In this document: positions 13,501 to 24,389 of the stretch, in pieces | Numbering within the stretch: position 1 is the stretch's first letter | Layout of the letters: every line of letters starts with the position of its first letter | Assembly: GCA_049999725.1 (NCBI GenBank) | Contig: JBNGIS010001449.1 | Span: forward strand, 21,798 to 85,797 | Direction of reading: 5' to 3' | DNA from: Haplomitrium mnioides | Lineage: Eukaryota; Marchantiophyta; Haplomitriopsida; Calobryales | DNA length: 64,000 nt | Translations under genes and position numbers: made by a program | Notes under the pieces: generated by a model | Databases searched by the model: none | The model's input: only the letters and a program-made list of their open reading frames with translations | What the model was told of the DNA's origin: nothing

Positions 13501-15687
13501 CGATAGACACATCATCGAGGCAAGTTTTTACCTGCCACTCTCTAGGATGATTTTTAGACAATGCCCAAAGAATCGATAATGTCTGCTGCATGTTGGAAGC
13601 TAGTCGTACTCGAACCTCTCCATCTGGATTTGTCACCAGAACCTGTACACATGCAGGATGACCATTCACATCAGAATCACTTCTTTGACCAAATAATACT
13701 TTCAATGGCATGGTTTACTCTGCGACAAGGTCTTACCAAAAGGTCACTATCGCCGAGTTTGTAAATCTTTCGAGATATGACAGCCCCCTTGTCGCTTTCG
13801 GCCATGGCCTCGGCTCCCACCTCCAGAGCTGTAGGTTCTCTAGGTGGAGCAGGTGTGGATGATTTCTTGCCCACTTCAAGACTAAGTAGCTCCAAAGGAT
13901 CTCGCCTGCTACGATTTATCCTCCCACCTGAACTTCTTGCAGTTCTGGATGGGGTGGATGGGGCGGAAGTTTTCGAGGATGATCCATTGGTGCCACTACC
14001 TCCTCCGGCTCCCAAGCGCTTCCGAATGTCTTCGATTTTCGTTCCATTTCGAACTTCAAGCTGTAGTTCTTTTCTCGCCTCCTCAAACTCACGCTGAGAA
14101 ACATCCAACCCGTAACGGTTAGCTTTACTCTTCCTATATCCTTCACTTCCTGAGACTAAACTTGGTACTACCTCCGACAAGCGCTTTTACTTCCCACTCG
14201 TGATTATTGTCAAGTTTCTCCTAACTGACAACTACAAGACTTCCAAAACCTCCTTACAATCTGCTCTTCTGCCCAGTAATTTTGCTTGTCTCACATCTCT
14301 GAAAAGTCTGAAGTTTTTTCGAGCTGAACCTGGCACGATATATTCTACAGAAAGCATCGAACATCAACAGATTCGCTCGAATAGGACAGCAGCGAAATAC
14401 ACAAGTTCTGTTTTCTTCTACTAAAACACTACCGCAGCCTCTACCATCGCGCACACCACCAAAAAAATTCCACCAGGAGGAAAAACCTACCCGCTCTTGA
14501 TCAGGTGAGTAATTCTGTTTCCCGTTTCTCTCCCACCGCAGGTACGCTTGGATGGGAACGAGATCCTCAGGTATGACGATTTTCGAAATATCTTCTGGAG
14601 AAGAAGATGGTATTTCAGTACGAAAATTCCCTCCATTATTCTTGAACCTGATAAGACGAATTCGTGGATTCCACCGAGACAGAAATCAAATAATAAATTC
14701 CAATCAGTGCATACATCTGAGAACAACGGTATACAGCTTGTCGCACAATCTATGCCATACGTAACATAAGAATGCACTTTGAACCATATTCTCCACACTC
14801 ACCAGTGATTTCTCGATTCATCCAACAAAAGAAACTCGATAGCCTGAAACCCCACCTCTGCCACCTCGATCCTCAACTGGAAGACATCACCAACCTGCAA
14901 AAGCTACAACGTGCTCAGTGGAGGGCAAAGTGGTGCCATCCAGGCAGTAAGAGGGAACTCGGTTCACATTTTCACAATCTTCAAATTGCCAAGCGTCCCC
15001 CAACTACGGATCTATGGACAGAAGCAACGTTGTCATGCTTTTCTAGGCGTGAATGAAGCCCTCAACATTTTGCATTGCATGTCGAGGCTCACTTACTTTC
15101 TGAAATGGTGTCTGCAAAGCTTGCTGGTTGAAATCCCGAGTCCCAGGTGGCCTGCGTGACGGTAGATACCAATTGCTGCAAACGAAAATACAGTGAATAT
15201 TACCTTCGACTGTCGCAACATTTACAAATGAAATACAAGGAATCGAGTGAAGTTCCTCACCCTTCGTTAGGCTTAGTCGCACCCCAGTGAAGAGTTAGAT
15301 TTGAAGCATTGCTCAGACCAACTTCCAGCTCTACCACTGACGGGCCTACCTTGATCTGCAGCGCAATGTGCACAATGATAATCTGGCAAGACTATCAAAT
15401 AAATGCAACTACAACCTTCCTGCAAAAATTCCTGATTGTGCAAACTCGTAACAATGTAGCAAACCGGTGAAATGAAAATCTACCTTCAACTGGCCGCCAT
15501 CTACATGAAATTCTGCTGCTGGTGTCTGCAGACACGAGAATGAAAAAGAAAATCAGAAGTGTTTGAGGGCACACGATGTCTCTCCACACACCTCAATAGG
15601 CACAAGCATCCTCATGTCAAACATACTTTTCAAGCGAACTGTGTACGACGGATCGTCTTCATTGAGAAATTTCAAGCGCTCTTTACA
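7592..15687 (-). CDS. GWD1: Alpha-glucan water dikinase (starch phosphorylator), 5' end unresolved
   Basis: Plastid enzyme that transfers the beta-phosphate of ATP to C6 of amylopectin glucose, opening granules for degradation. 32 exons read by eye (high to low): 15687-15592, 15525-15484, 15355-15261, 15175-15097, 14894-14803, 14647-14491, 14093-13737, 13642-13532, 13433-13335, 13188-13054, 12886-12798, 12687-12553, 12423-12261, 12160-12071, 11970-11785, 11678-11616, 11520-11458, 11348-11289, 11199-11047, 10906-10823, 10643-10467, 10330-10224, 10014-9801, 9666-9563, 9385-9247, 9143-9018, 8910-8800, 8691-8593, 8488-8315, 8213-8121, 8048-7915, 7796-7592. They total 4,032 nt (1,343 aa plus stop). 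Both N-terminal CBM45-type starch-binding modules are visible (LTLHWGATKP; LSILWALSKN). The phosphohistidine segment DMPDILSHVSVRARN lies near 9.82 kb. The ATP-binding C-terminus has SNGEDLEGYAGAGLYD and ends VVQTRPQM. The transit peptide and start codon were not found; a first exon near 16.14-16.18 kb is possible. Angiosperm GWD1 is about 1,400-1,460 aa. Confidence 0.95.
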
Positions 15688-15756
15688 CTACTGCCCAGCG
15701 CAAAACCTCGTTTAGGCAAAACGGGAAAACTACAAGTGGTCCCCCCCAATAACTAC

Positions 15757-15950
15757 TGAAAATCTCATGGGAGCCCAATTGGCAAAGGCGAGAGAATCCC
15801 ACACTATCTCCAAAAAAAAATAAGCTAACGAAATCAAGAGCTACAACAATAGCTATCGAGAATCTCATATGAGCCCCAATGGCAAAAGCGAGAATCCCAC
15901 CCCATCATGGAAAAAAAGTAGCTAACGAAATCAAGAGCTACAACATTGCT
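15757..15950. repeat. Tandem duplication, two ~100-bp units
   Basis: Two adjacent units share the landmarks AATCTCAT, GAGCCC, GGCAAA, GCGAGA, AATCCCAC and TAGCTAACGAAATCAAGAGC. They start at about 15758 and 15858 and differ by scattered substitutions and indels. They lie just upstream of the first readable GWD exon, so they fall in its promoter, 5' UTR or first intron. Confidence 0.8.
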
Positions 15951-18900
15951 CTGTCAATGTTGAAGTCGTGCAAAAGGAGCTCTTAGACTAAAACTCTAAT
16001 CTGAGCTGCATCGGACCAATCGCAGGACAAGCAAGCTGCATATCTTCAAGTAGGGAAGCTTGGGCAGATCAGTACACTTTTCTGTCATCGTCCGCTAATC
16101 GAATTACACTCATGGTTAGTTGCCAAAGCAAAGCATCATACATCTGCGACGATGGAGTCGGTGGCGACAGCGGCACGGGGCATGGAATTCTTCGAGGTTC
16201 TTTTGAGACCCCTCGGTCTCTGCCCCACCAACCTAGGTGGCGACACAATGCACGGATATGTCGACAAATGGCCAGTAGTCCTTAAACAAACCCTGGCAGA
16301 CGAGGAGGTGGATCGTGAAGGCGATGGCAATCCCACAAAGCACTGGCATGCGGGGAAGTCAACCGAATGCCGCCCGCTGTGCTCCGCGCCCCGCGCCCCA
16401 TTCGCACATACCACTCCCGCCTGAGCTCGCGCACCCAATCCACAGCTCTGCATCTTCAACTCTCTCTCAAATCTCGAAGGCGAAACCTTTTGTGTTCACC
16501 AACGATAGATTTCTTCACGACACGCTAGTATTCATGCCCACCTTTCTCCCCTCCAACCGATCTGCGCCTCAATTCTGCAATTTTCTCAACAGATTGAGAG
16601 CGATTTCTAAAGACCCAAAGGTCGCAAATGCTCCCTTTCCTCTCCCTTCCTTTCTTTGTGCAACTATCGTCTCCCTTGCCTTTATGCGACTCTCCTTTCT
16701 TACCCCTGTAACTTTTCCGACTTACGTCGCGATCGGACGGCAAAACGGGGGCCGCAGAGATTCCCCGACCCCACACCGTCGGATCTCTATATCCTGGTGG
16801 GGACAAGTGTTTGGTTGCCGATCCACCCACCTACACTTGCCACGTGTCCCGCATCACCTGCCTCGGCGAGACGTGCCTCTGCTTCATTCGGTCCTATGTC
16901 CCCGCGAGACTTCTTGAGACGCGTGTCGCTCTCTGGAGGTTTGGATCGTTCGAAAGCGAAAGTAACTTTCGTTGTAAGATAATCCCTGCACCTCGCTCGC
17001 TGTTATCCTGACACATTCGTTATTAGAACATTCACTGCACTACGCGCCGACAGTTTCCTGTTGCCTCCCGTCACTCCAAAGAAGGTGCTCCCATTCAAAC
17101 ATTCCTTCCAAAGGAAAGCAAAGCGAGGGAAAGGGAAAAAAACATTACGAAAGCATTTTGGGGAACAAGAGAGGAGCGCATGCACGCATGGCTGCATACA
17201 GTTTTAGCACTTTGCCTTCGCCTTGACTTTTAGCTCCTCACAATCGTGCATACAATTACTGTGAGGCTCCTCTGAACGGCTGACAGCAGCTTGTCTCAGA
17301 GTCCTCGAAACGTGATCTTTTCAGAGGTACCCGATTTTTGGTGAGCGCCAAGATTGACACTGAGAGTTCTTTGAAATCAATTATGGCTGTGCTGTGAGGC
17401 AAGAAGTTCAGCGCAATCCTCATTGCCAGCTCATGAGCTTCAGAGCTTCGTGTGAAATCCGACGAGCTTAGAAGAGAGTAGGTGACGGAGTGCACGTTAC
17501 AGGATTCCGGCACTGCTTGGTCAAGATGATTTCTTGCAGCGTGCGGTTATGGGTTCCCAGGAAATGAGACACCACCCTGACAGAAGTCGACATCATTGTC
17601 AACTCGAAGCATGAATTAAATCATCAAAACTTTCAGAAAAAAAGCAGAGCAATCCAATCAAAGTCTGGTGCATAAATCCGGTTGCTAGATATCTCTCAAG
17701 AACCGCACATATAGTTTTATATGAACAGTATTTACTGAATTACTGTGGTTCTCGTTACTGGTTCGGGCCATGATATCAAAATGTTCGAACATATTGCCCT
17801 GTCTCAAATCCTTAACATCAAATTCTGGTGCCTGTCAGACGAAACTGAATCGCTAATCAGAGATTTTTCAGAGAGATCGGAAGCACGAGAACTACTGTGG
17901 ACGTCAAATCATGCTAGCCAAATTCAAGACATTTAACTCTTAGTCCGAATTCGTACAATCGGAATCATTGCAGAATTTACGAAATGCTTTCTTAAATGTG
18001 CAGAGGTCTTATTCCCAATTTCATTTCCTACAATGATCTTCTCTAAACAAGATATTGTACCCGTTGCACTTTCGGAGAGTCCAATGAGTACCGCCTGCAA
18101 CCGTTTCTTCATCTTCAAAGCGATTGTCATCATTTCCCTCCATATCATTTGTCAGCGCACGTCCCTTTAGGACTGAAAACTCACCGGAGTCAGTACCCTC
18201 GTGTAGAGAAAATACCTCGTCTGCAGTGAATCCGAGGAGAGGCTGTATGGCCGCCAGACGCGTTTTAGAATCCGGGCAGTGGAGCAACCAAAACGTGAGT
18301 GAAGGATCCATCAGCAACAAGGGCAACCCTGTCACTTTTATTTTCATCAGCCAAGGTTGGCGAACAAGGAGACTGGTGTGAGAAATAGTTGAAGAATAGC
18401 CCTATCATCCAGCTCGATCTTCGCATATCTGTCAGTCTGGCTCCCATTCTTCCACCTCCTGCAGTTCTAAGTAAATTCTAGGTCTAATTTCTTTCTAGAC
18501 GAATGTAATTATATAAATCCATTGCGAATTGAGGCCCTGGAAGCACAACGTCCGAAGAAATTGCAAGGACTTCCCTTCGATACTTTCCTGCAATGCCTTT
18601 GTGTGTGAGAACCCACATCCAGTCGGATAGTTCGGACTAACGTTGTTCAAGTCTTGTTAAGTAATCCTTGCGCTCTTCCACACATGTGCAGGCGCGACCC
18701 AGATGCAGAAATTTCAGCAGTTTGCAGAATTTAGATTTGCGGGCTCTCTGGTAATTTCGCAAACGGTTTGTGTGCTTTTGTAAGGCTCATGCCTTTGGCT
18801 GTTCTTGGGGGGCCTCAAATTTTTATAGTTGTGAAATTTTCAAATCTTGATAATTCTGTATGTTTGATGGTGATAATGCCGGCCAGGCAACATAAAGCAG

Positions 18901-21220
18901 AATGGGTCAACCAGTACATCTACCTTGTTAAGACGCCATCGTATTTAAAAATTCTGTGTATTGACAACTGTGAGGCGACCTTTGGTAAAAATTCAGAATG
19001 TGGGCTGTTCGCCATTAAACCAAGGTATTCGTGGAACAATAATTGGACGTCGTCAAATTCATAATCTGTAAAGGACTTTTGCAAGAGGTAGTTTCTTCAT
19101 GGTGACACAGAATTCTTACATTTCTAAATTTCTGCAAGTATTGAACAGAGCAGCTTTTTTCTGTACAAGTACGACAAAATTCGTTCATATTGTAAAGATG
19201 GTGTCATTGCTGCTCACCGTCAGCACAGCAATGCACTCGTAGTGTGCGTATTGTTAGCGAAGATCAATGAATAACTACTTGAGCCGTGATAACGAAAATA
19301 CATGAAGCTTTAAAAAGACTGGGACTCTGGCACACCTCATTTTTCATTTTAGCTTACTATGTTTTTTTTCACCCTTCCGCACAATTGTGGGCATTGTCCT
19401 TTCAGTTCTTGTGGCCTTAGGGCTCGTTCTGGACTTGGATCAAATACTATTCTATTCTATAAAAACTCTTTCCTGCCCATTCTTTTTGCGACTACCATGA
19501 ATGAAGCCTGGAGATTGCTAGTGTTCTGTCTTTAACAGGATGTGCTTGTCATTCTCATGGAAACTGTAACTGGCTGGAAGCCGAGAGGTTGCTATTTTTT
19601 CGGTCTGGAATTTTCTTGCAAGTTTGCTGAACTTGGTCGTGGCTCCAATAGTTGGGCAAGTTCCGACAGTAAGATAGAAACAAACAACTGTTGAAAAGCC
19701 TGTGCTATGTGGTGCCAAAATAACGTTCAGTGTGGTTCAGATTGCATACCAGCTGTCGTAGACCATAAAAAGTTTCATGATCGGTTGTGAGTATTGTATT
19801 TATTTTGCATTGTTAAATCACAATATTCACAGCTTGGCTGTTGGCAATTCTCCTGAGCCAGACAACGAGTGTCCAGGTTACCTTTTCACATGAACTTTAC
19901 AACTCAAGGCAAGGATGGATCATGCCCACCAAAGTGTGACCAGGTTCTTTTGCAGTTTGAAGTTGTTTAAAGACCTTGGAAGACCTTAAGCGGTAGAGTC
20001 AGGGGAGTTGGAAAACTACAGTTGTGAATGTTCTCACTCATCATCGCTTTTGTTGCAGACCAGAAAAGGATGCAAAAACTTTTTGAGCTGTTATATTTTA
20101 GGTCTTTTAGCGGGATAATAGATCCGATAAGGTGAAACTCTCAAACATGAAAGTGTCTTTGTCGTTTGTTCAGTCCAAAAATGGGTGAAAGCTCAGAATG
20201 AAGAGAAAAGAGAATGCAATTTTGAAGCCTTTGACAGAGCATGGGATGCCAGGCATTTGCTCTGTATCCGTGATGAGAATATGAGAATATAATTTATTGG
20301 AATCTAGATTTTAGTAGTAATTTGGATAGAAGGTATTGGGTTGCTGATGTTTTCTATCCTAGAGCCTGAAAGGGATTGATAGGTTGATGGTTTTTGCCGC
20401 TCGGCCTGATTATTGGCTGCGTGAAAGTAAATAAGTTTACTCTAACAAGAATTTTCAGTGGGAAGGCTTAACTGTACACTGACAGCCAACTCTGGGAATC
20501 TTATTTTGCACAGGACTTGCCTGTGTGAGCTTCTACAACACCAGTCACTTGAAGCAGCGGTTCCTAGTTTTGTAAGTGATCTAGCATTAGTTCAGTAATT
20601 TGTTAAAGACATATCAAATCGTCTTTGATCTTAGTAATGCGAGCTTAAGTCTCTTATTGACCACAGTTGAAGCTTTCAACAGTTGTTGCTTGTTCTGAAA
20701 TTCTCGATTTATCTTTCTTTTGTTCTGTGTAACGCATGCATATTTGCTACAAACCATCATGTCTAGTGGATGAGATACAAATGACTTTATTCCAAGTTAT
20801 CAAACTACAGCAGCAGGCCAACAGCAGGCTTCAAGATTTAAAACTCAACACTAATCCAAACCTCTTTCGGGACAGCAGAATAATGGATTTTATGTACATG
20901 GGTTGTGCTTCAAGACAACCGTAATGAGATGGCTTTGCTTGTTTCATCTGCACAGTATGGTGTTTTATAGCTGGGTTTGGTAGGTTGTTATTTTTTCTGG
21001 CTTCCTTTCCTTTTTAAACTAAGTGGAGCCTCCTAAGTTTAAACGAAAGCAGACAAGGGTTTGATGGAAAGATCCAAAACCTCGGTAGAGTTGGGTGCTT
21101 TGCGAGCCCTTTCACTCAGACTACACAGTTGGAATAGAAAATACGAGGGCATTTGGAACTTTTCGGCAGATGATGCAGAAAGCTATAAACACAACTAGAT
21201 TCAGATTCTCATTAGAATAG
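15951..21220. other. Gene-poor interval upstream of GWD
   Basis: No exon chain could be supported. The part from 16.1 to 17.2 kb is GC-richer and may contain the GWD promoter and a missing first exon; minus-strand residues MPRAAVATDS followed by a GTATGA donor near 16.14 kb are a weak candidate. Short open frames at 17.2-18.45 kb lack recognisable domains or splice partners. From 18.5 to 21.2 kb I see nothing beyond AT-rich sequence. Confidence 0.5.
16841..16846. promoter_or_regulatory. G-box (CACGTG)
   Basis: The palindromic core CACGTG sits in the GC-richer stretch upstream of GWD, in the context CCACGTGTC, which is ABRE-like. It is a candidate bZIP/bHLH site by sequence only; a single hexamer can occur by chance. 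Confidence 0.3.
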
Positions 21221-21227
21221 AATGATT

Positions 21228-21263
21228 TCTATTCTATTCTATTTTATTCCATTATATTCTATT
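21228..21263. repeat. Degenerate (TTCTA)n microsatellite
   Basis: Consecutive TTCTA pentamers with a few A/T substitutions. Intergenic, with no associated gene. Confidence 0.75.
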
Positions 21264-21294
21264 AAAAATGTCTAAGTAGATGAGAGGCCGAATT

Positions 21295-21642
21295 TCAGGT
21301 CACCTTTGTGGATGCAGTCAGTGCACGCACCAGCTTAGCCTTGGAGGAGGCCAGCTTGTGCAGGCTCGGATCATGTGATTTAAATACACTCCCTGGTTGA
21401 AAAAGTGGTGGGGATTGAGGAAGCATGGCATAGTAGTGTGCCAACATGTAATATTGGGCCACAATGTTGGGTACATTAGATGCTGTGAAAGAAACAGCAT
21501 CGCTCCTTACAGCATAGCAGCACTGGAAGCAGCTATGCATCATTCGATGAAAGTAAGATTTACATTGTTGGGAATAGCAGCATATGCCAAGTGAGGGAAC
21601 AACGGGGAGCCGTCGAAGTGTTCCATGATATTTATATCTCAT
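21295..21642 (-). pseudogene. Possible NTF2-like domain relic
   Basis: An open minus-strand frame includes the residues NIVAQYYMLAHYYAML, a run of prolines and phenylalanine, then SVFKSHDPSLHK. This resembles the VxxYFVxQYYxxL...P...F start of the NTF2-like domain found in plant G3BP-like proteins. There is no RNA-binding domain, no neighbouring exon and no clear start, so if genuine it is an isolated fragment. Chance similarity of a short frame is the alternative. Confidence 0.25.
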
Positions 21643-21659
21643 TGGACAACGATGATCAA

Positions 21660-23458
21660 AGGTTATTTTGTCTTAACAAGTGTATGCAGGAATGCAGAGA
21701 TGGAACTTGTTTTGTCTTGTTGTAGTGTGAGTTTGTAGGTGTAGATTGTCGTTATTTTTGTGTCCACGAGTGCAGTCTACGAAATTCATGCATGGTGTTG
21801 GAGCTTCTGGGGTCCTCCGAATGAGATGGCGTCTATAATGAAGGGGATGTAGTGTTGTCCGGAATTGCAACATGCCAGTAGAGTTCAGAGCAATTCAGCA
21901 ATAGCTGCACTAGTTGGTGGGCAGTTTCTTCAGATTCTAGATATAGACCACGTCTGTTCTGCAAAGCAAATGAATGAAAAAGCAACCAGTGTTTGCTCAC
22001 AGCCTGGATTGAGCAGATGACCTCAATTGTTGGAGCACATCTGCAAATTCAATGAATCCATTGACCCGAGACTAGTCAAATACTCGAAGGATTTGTTCTT
22101 CATACACGTTTTGGAGCTTTGCGCCACACGACAAAACACAATTGTTTCTTCTCCATCAACAAGAAGAAGAAGAAACGAAGAAGAATGTTTTTTTTATATC
22201 TAACTAACCCATAATTACTCTTAATTAAGTATTCATGTGCTAATAATCATGAGTTAGCTGTACCAGTGAAGTTTCTAAATAATAATACCCATCAGTAATA
22301 CTTTTTAAACTCAAGAGTTCAAGATTTAATTGATATAACGTTACTTACAAATGTAAAGATACGCTAGAATTCTGAGCAATGGAATCAAACTCAGATTGGA
22401 TTGGACTATAGTTGGAAATTGACCCAAGACGTGTTAAATTAGTAAAATTCTCTTGTTAATTAGAGTATAAATCCAAATTACCATCGTGCTAGTTAAGCCG
22501 TATTAATCATAGAAGAGACATACAATTACTTACGGTAGGCGAAAACCTGAGGCGGTTTCAGAAGAACTGTCATTTGATATAAGAACACGTTAAACACGTG
22601 ACGACCGGGAAATGGTGGCAGCGCGTCCCACCGTAATTGGAAAGACTTCCAAATTGAAAGCTTCCTTGTCTTTGGCTGCCGCCCGGGAAACGTCCCTCCA
22701 GTTTAGCGACCATCCAACTTGTGTCTATTTCGCCAGTACAAGGGTGGCCAGTTGGAGCCTAACTGAACCAAGGGCGTGGAAGGACGACGCGTGTTTCTCA
22801 TGCAACGGTTAGGTTAGAGGTTCTAATGGCGAGCGGAATCATTATGGAAAGGGGGTTAGTCAGAGGTCACGTTTTGTACCCGCCGGAGTCATGAGGAAGG
22901 AGAGTGGATGGGCTTTAGGGCTCCGAACGGAATACCGTCCCGCCATCGTTGCCACCACCGGTTTCCAAAAAGCCGGCTGATTATAAAACGAGACCGCGGG
23001 CCCAGGCACATAGGATTCCCGGCATATTGTGACCGGCTACTGACCGGAGCTCCGTGCCTGCCGGCTCCCCAAATGTGGCGCGGTTTTGGGTTGGGCGGTT
23101 TTAGAGAGCGGTTTTTAGCTTCTTCGCTGCTCCCGCTCTTTCTTTCTCTTGAGAAGAGAAGAGGAAAGGAAGAGAAGGAGAAGAGGGAAGAGGGAAGGAA
23201 GGAAGCGACAGTCTTGGTGCGATGATACGCTCGACTGCGAGAGATTTCGGTCAGCAGGAATTGGTAGCAGGGATTGTGTCTGTGGATTGGATTGGTGTCG
23301 TGGGGTGCGGGCAATTTCTTTTTTCACATCGGAAATGAAGGCTTTGGCTTGGCTTTCGGTTCTTGTTTCCGTTTTGGATCCGGTTGAAGGAGAGAGAGAT
23401 GTCGGGTTTTTTTAACCGTGCCGTCTCTTGAAGTTGCCGTGGTTGGTGGTGACTCTCT
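21660..23458. other. Intergenic and putative promoter of the trihelix gene
   Basis: No gene is supported here. The left part is AT-rich. From about 22.6 kb the sequence becomes GC-rich and purine-rich (GA tracts near 23.15-23.2 kb), as expected of a promoter and 5' UTR leading into the trihelix gene. Confidence 0.4.
22595..22600. promoter_or_regulatory. G-box (CACGTG)
   Basis: CACGTG, extended as ACACGTGACG, lies about 1.8 kb upstream of the trihelix start codon at the edge of the GC-rich block. It is a candidate bZIP/bHLH site by sequence only. Confidence 0.3.
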
Positions 23459-23858
23459 NNNNNNNNNNNNNNNNNNNNNNNNNNNNNNNNNNNNNNNNNN
23501 NNNNNNNNNNNNNNNNNNNNNNNNNNNNNNNNNNNNNNNNNNNNNNNNNNNNNNNNNNNNNNNNNNNNNNNNNNNNNNNNNNNNNNNNNNNNNNNNNNNN
23601 NNNNNNNNNNNNNNNNNNNNNNNNNNNNNNNNNNNNNNNNNNNNNNNNNNNNNNNNNNNNNNNNNNNNNNNNNNNNNNNNNNNNNNNNNNNNNNNNNNNN
23701 NNNNNNNNNNNNNNNNNNNNNNNNNNNNNNNNNNNNNNNNNNNNNNNNNNNNNNNNNNNNNNNNNNNNNNNNNNNNNNNNNNNNNNNNNNNNNNNNNNNN
23801 NNNNNNNNNNNNNNNNNNNNNNNNNNNNNNNNNNNNNNNNNNNNNNNNNNNNNNNNNN
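23459..23858. other. Assembly gap (400 N) in a CT-repeat context
   Basis: 400 undetermined bases. The left flank ends in CTCTCT and the right flank begins with a run of CT dinucleotides, so the gap probably represents a (CT)n tract the assembler could not span. It lies in the 5' region of the trihelix gene. Confidence 0.9.
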
Positions 23859-24389
23859 CTCTCTCTCTCTCTCTCGTTTTCATGCTCTGAAGCGGCATTT
23901 CGTGCAGCACTCTTTGCGCACTAGCACGGGATGGTTTTCGTTGCGTTGTAACACTTCAAGACGGGCCATACTCCCACCTGCGGGATTGGCCAGTTTTTGA
24001 ATTATGCCTTCTTTCCTCTCCGCTTTCCATTTTCCTAAACTCGTTGCCTTTCATTTCACGAGTGGTTTGGTTTGTCACTCACACGTGAAGCAGGCGAGAT
24101 CTCCCAGTAGGTGACAACAACAGAGAGTCTTAATGTTAGCTGACACATGAGTCTCTAATACCCTGACCATGTCCGGAAATGATTCTTCGACACACTGTAT
24201 ACCGCTCAAGACAATAGTATGAGAGTAAACCACCTCTACCCTATCGCATTCCATGCTTGCAGGATTGTTCATAGCGTTTCAGCTCCAACCAGAGCTTGTC
24301 ACCGCACTCCCGTTTGGAATGGGAGTGGCAAATTAGATTAGGGTACGCAAGTGGTAGGCTCACATCGACATTTGGCTTAAACTGTGAGT

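Noticed and set aside
16152-16424. Plus-strand frame beginning MESVATAARGMEFFEVLL
   Set aside because: No recognisable domain and no splice partners; more likely an antisense shadow of the GC-rich GWD 5' region.
18021-18447. Overlapping minus-strand frames (…DPSLTFWLLHCPDSKTRLAA…)
   Set aside because: I could not match them to a family or link them into an exon chain. Base composition does not distinguish them from intergenic DNA.
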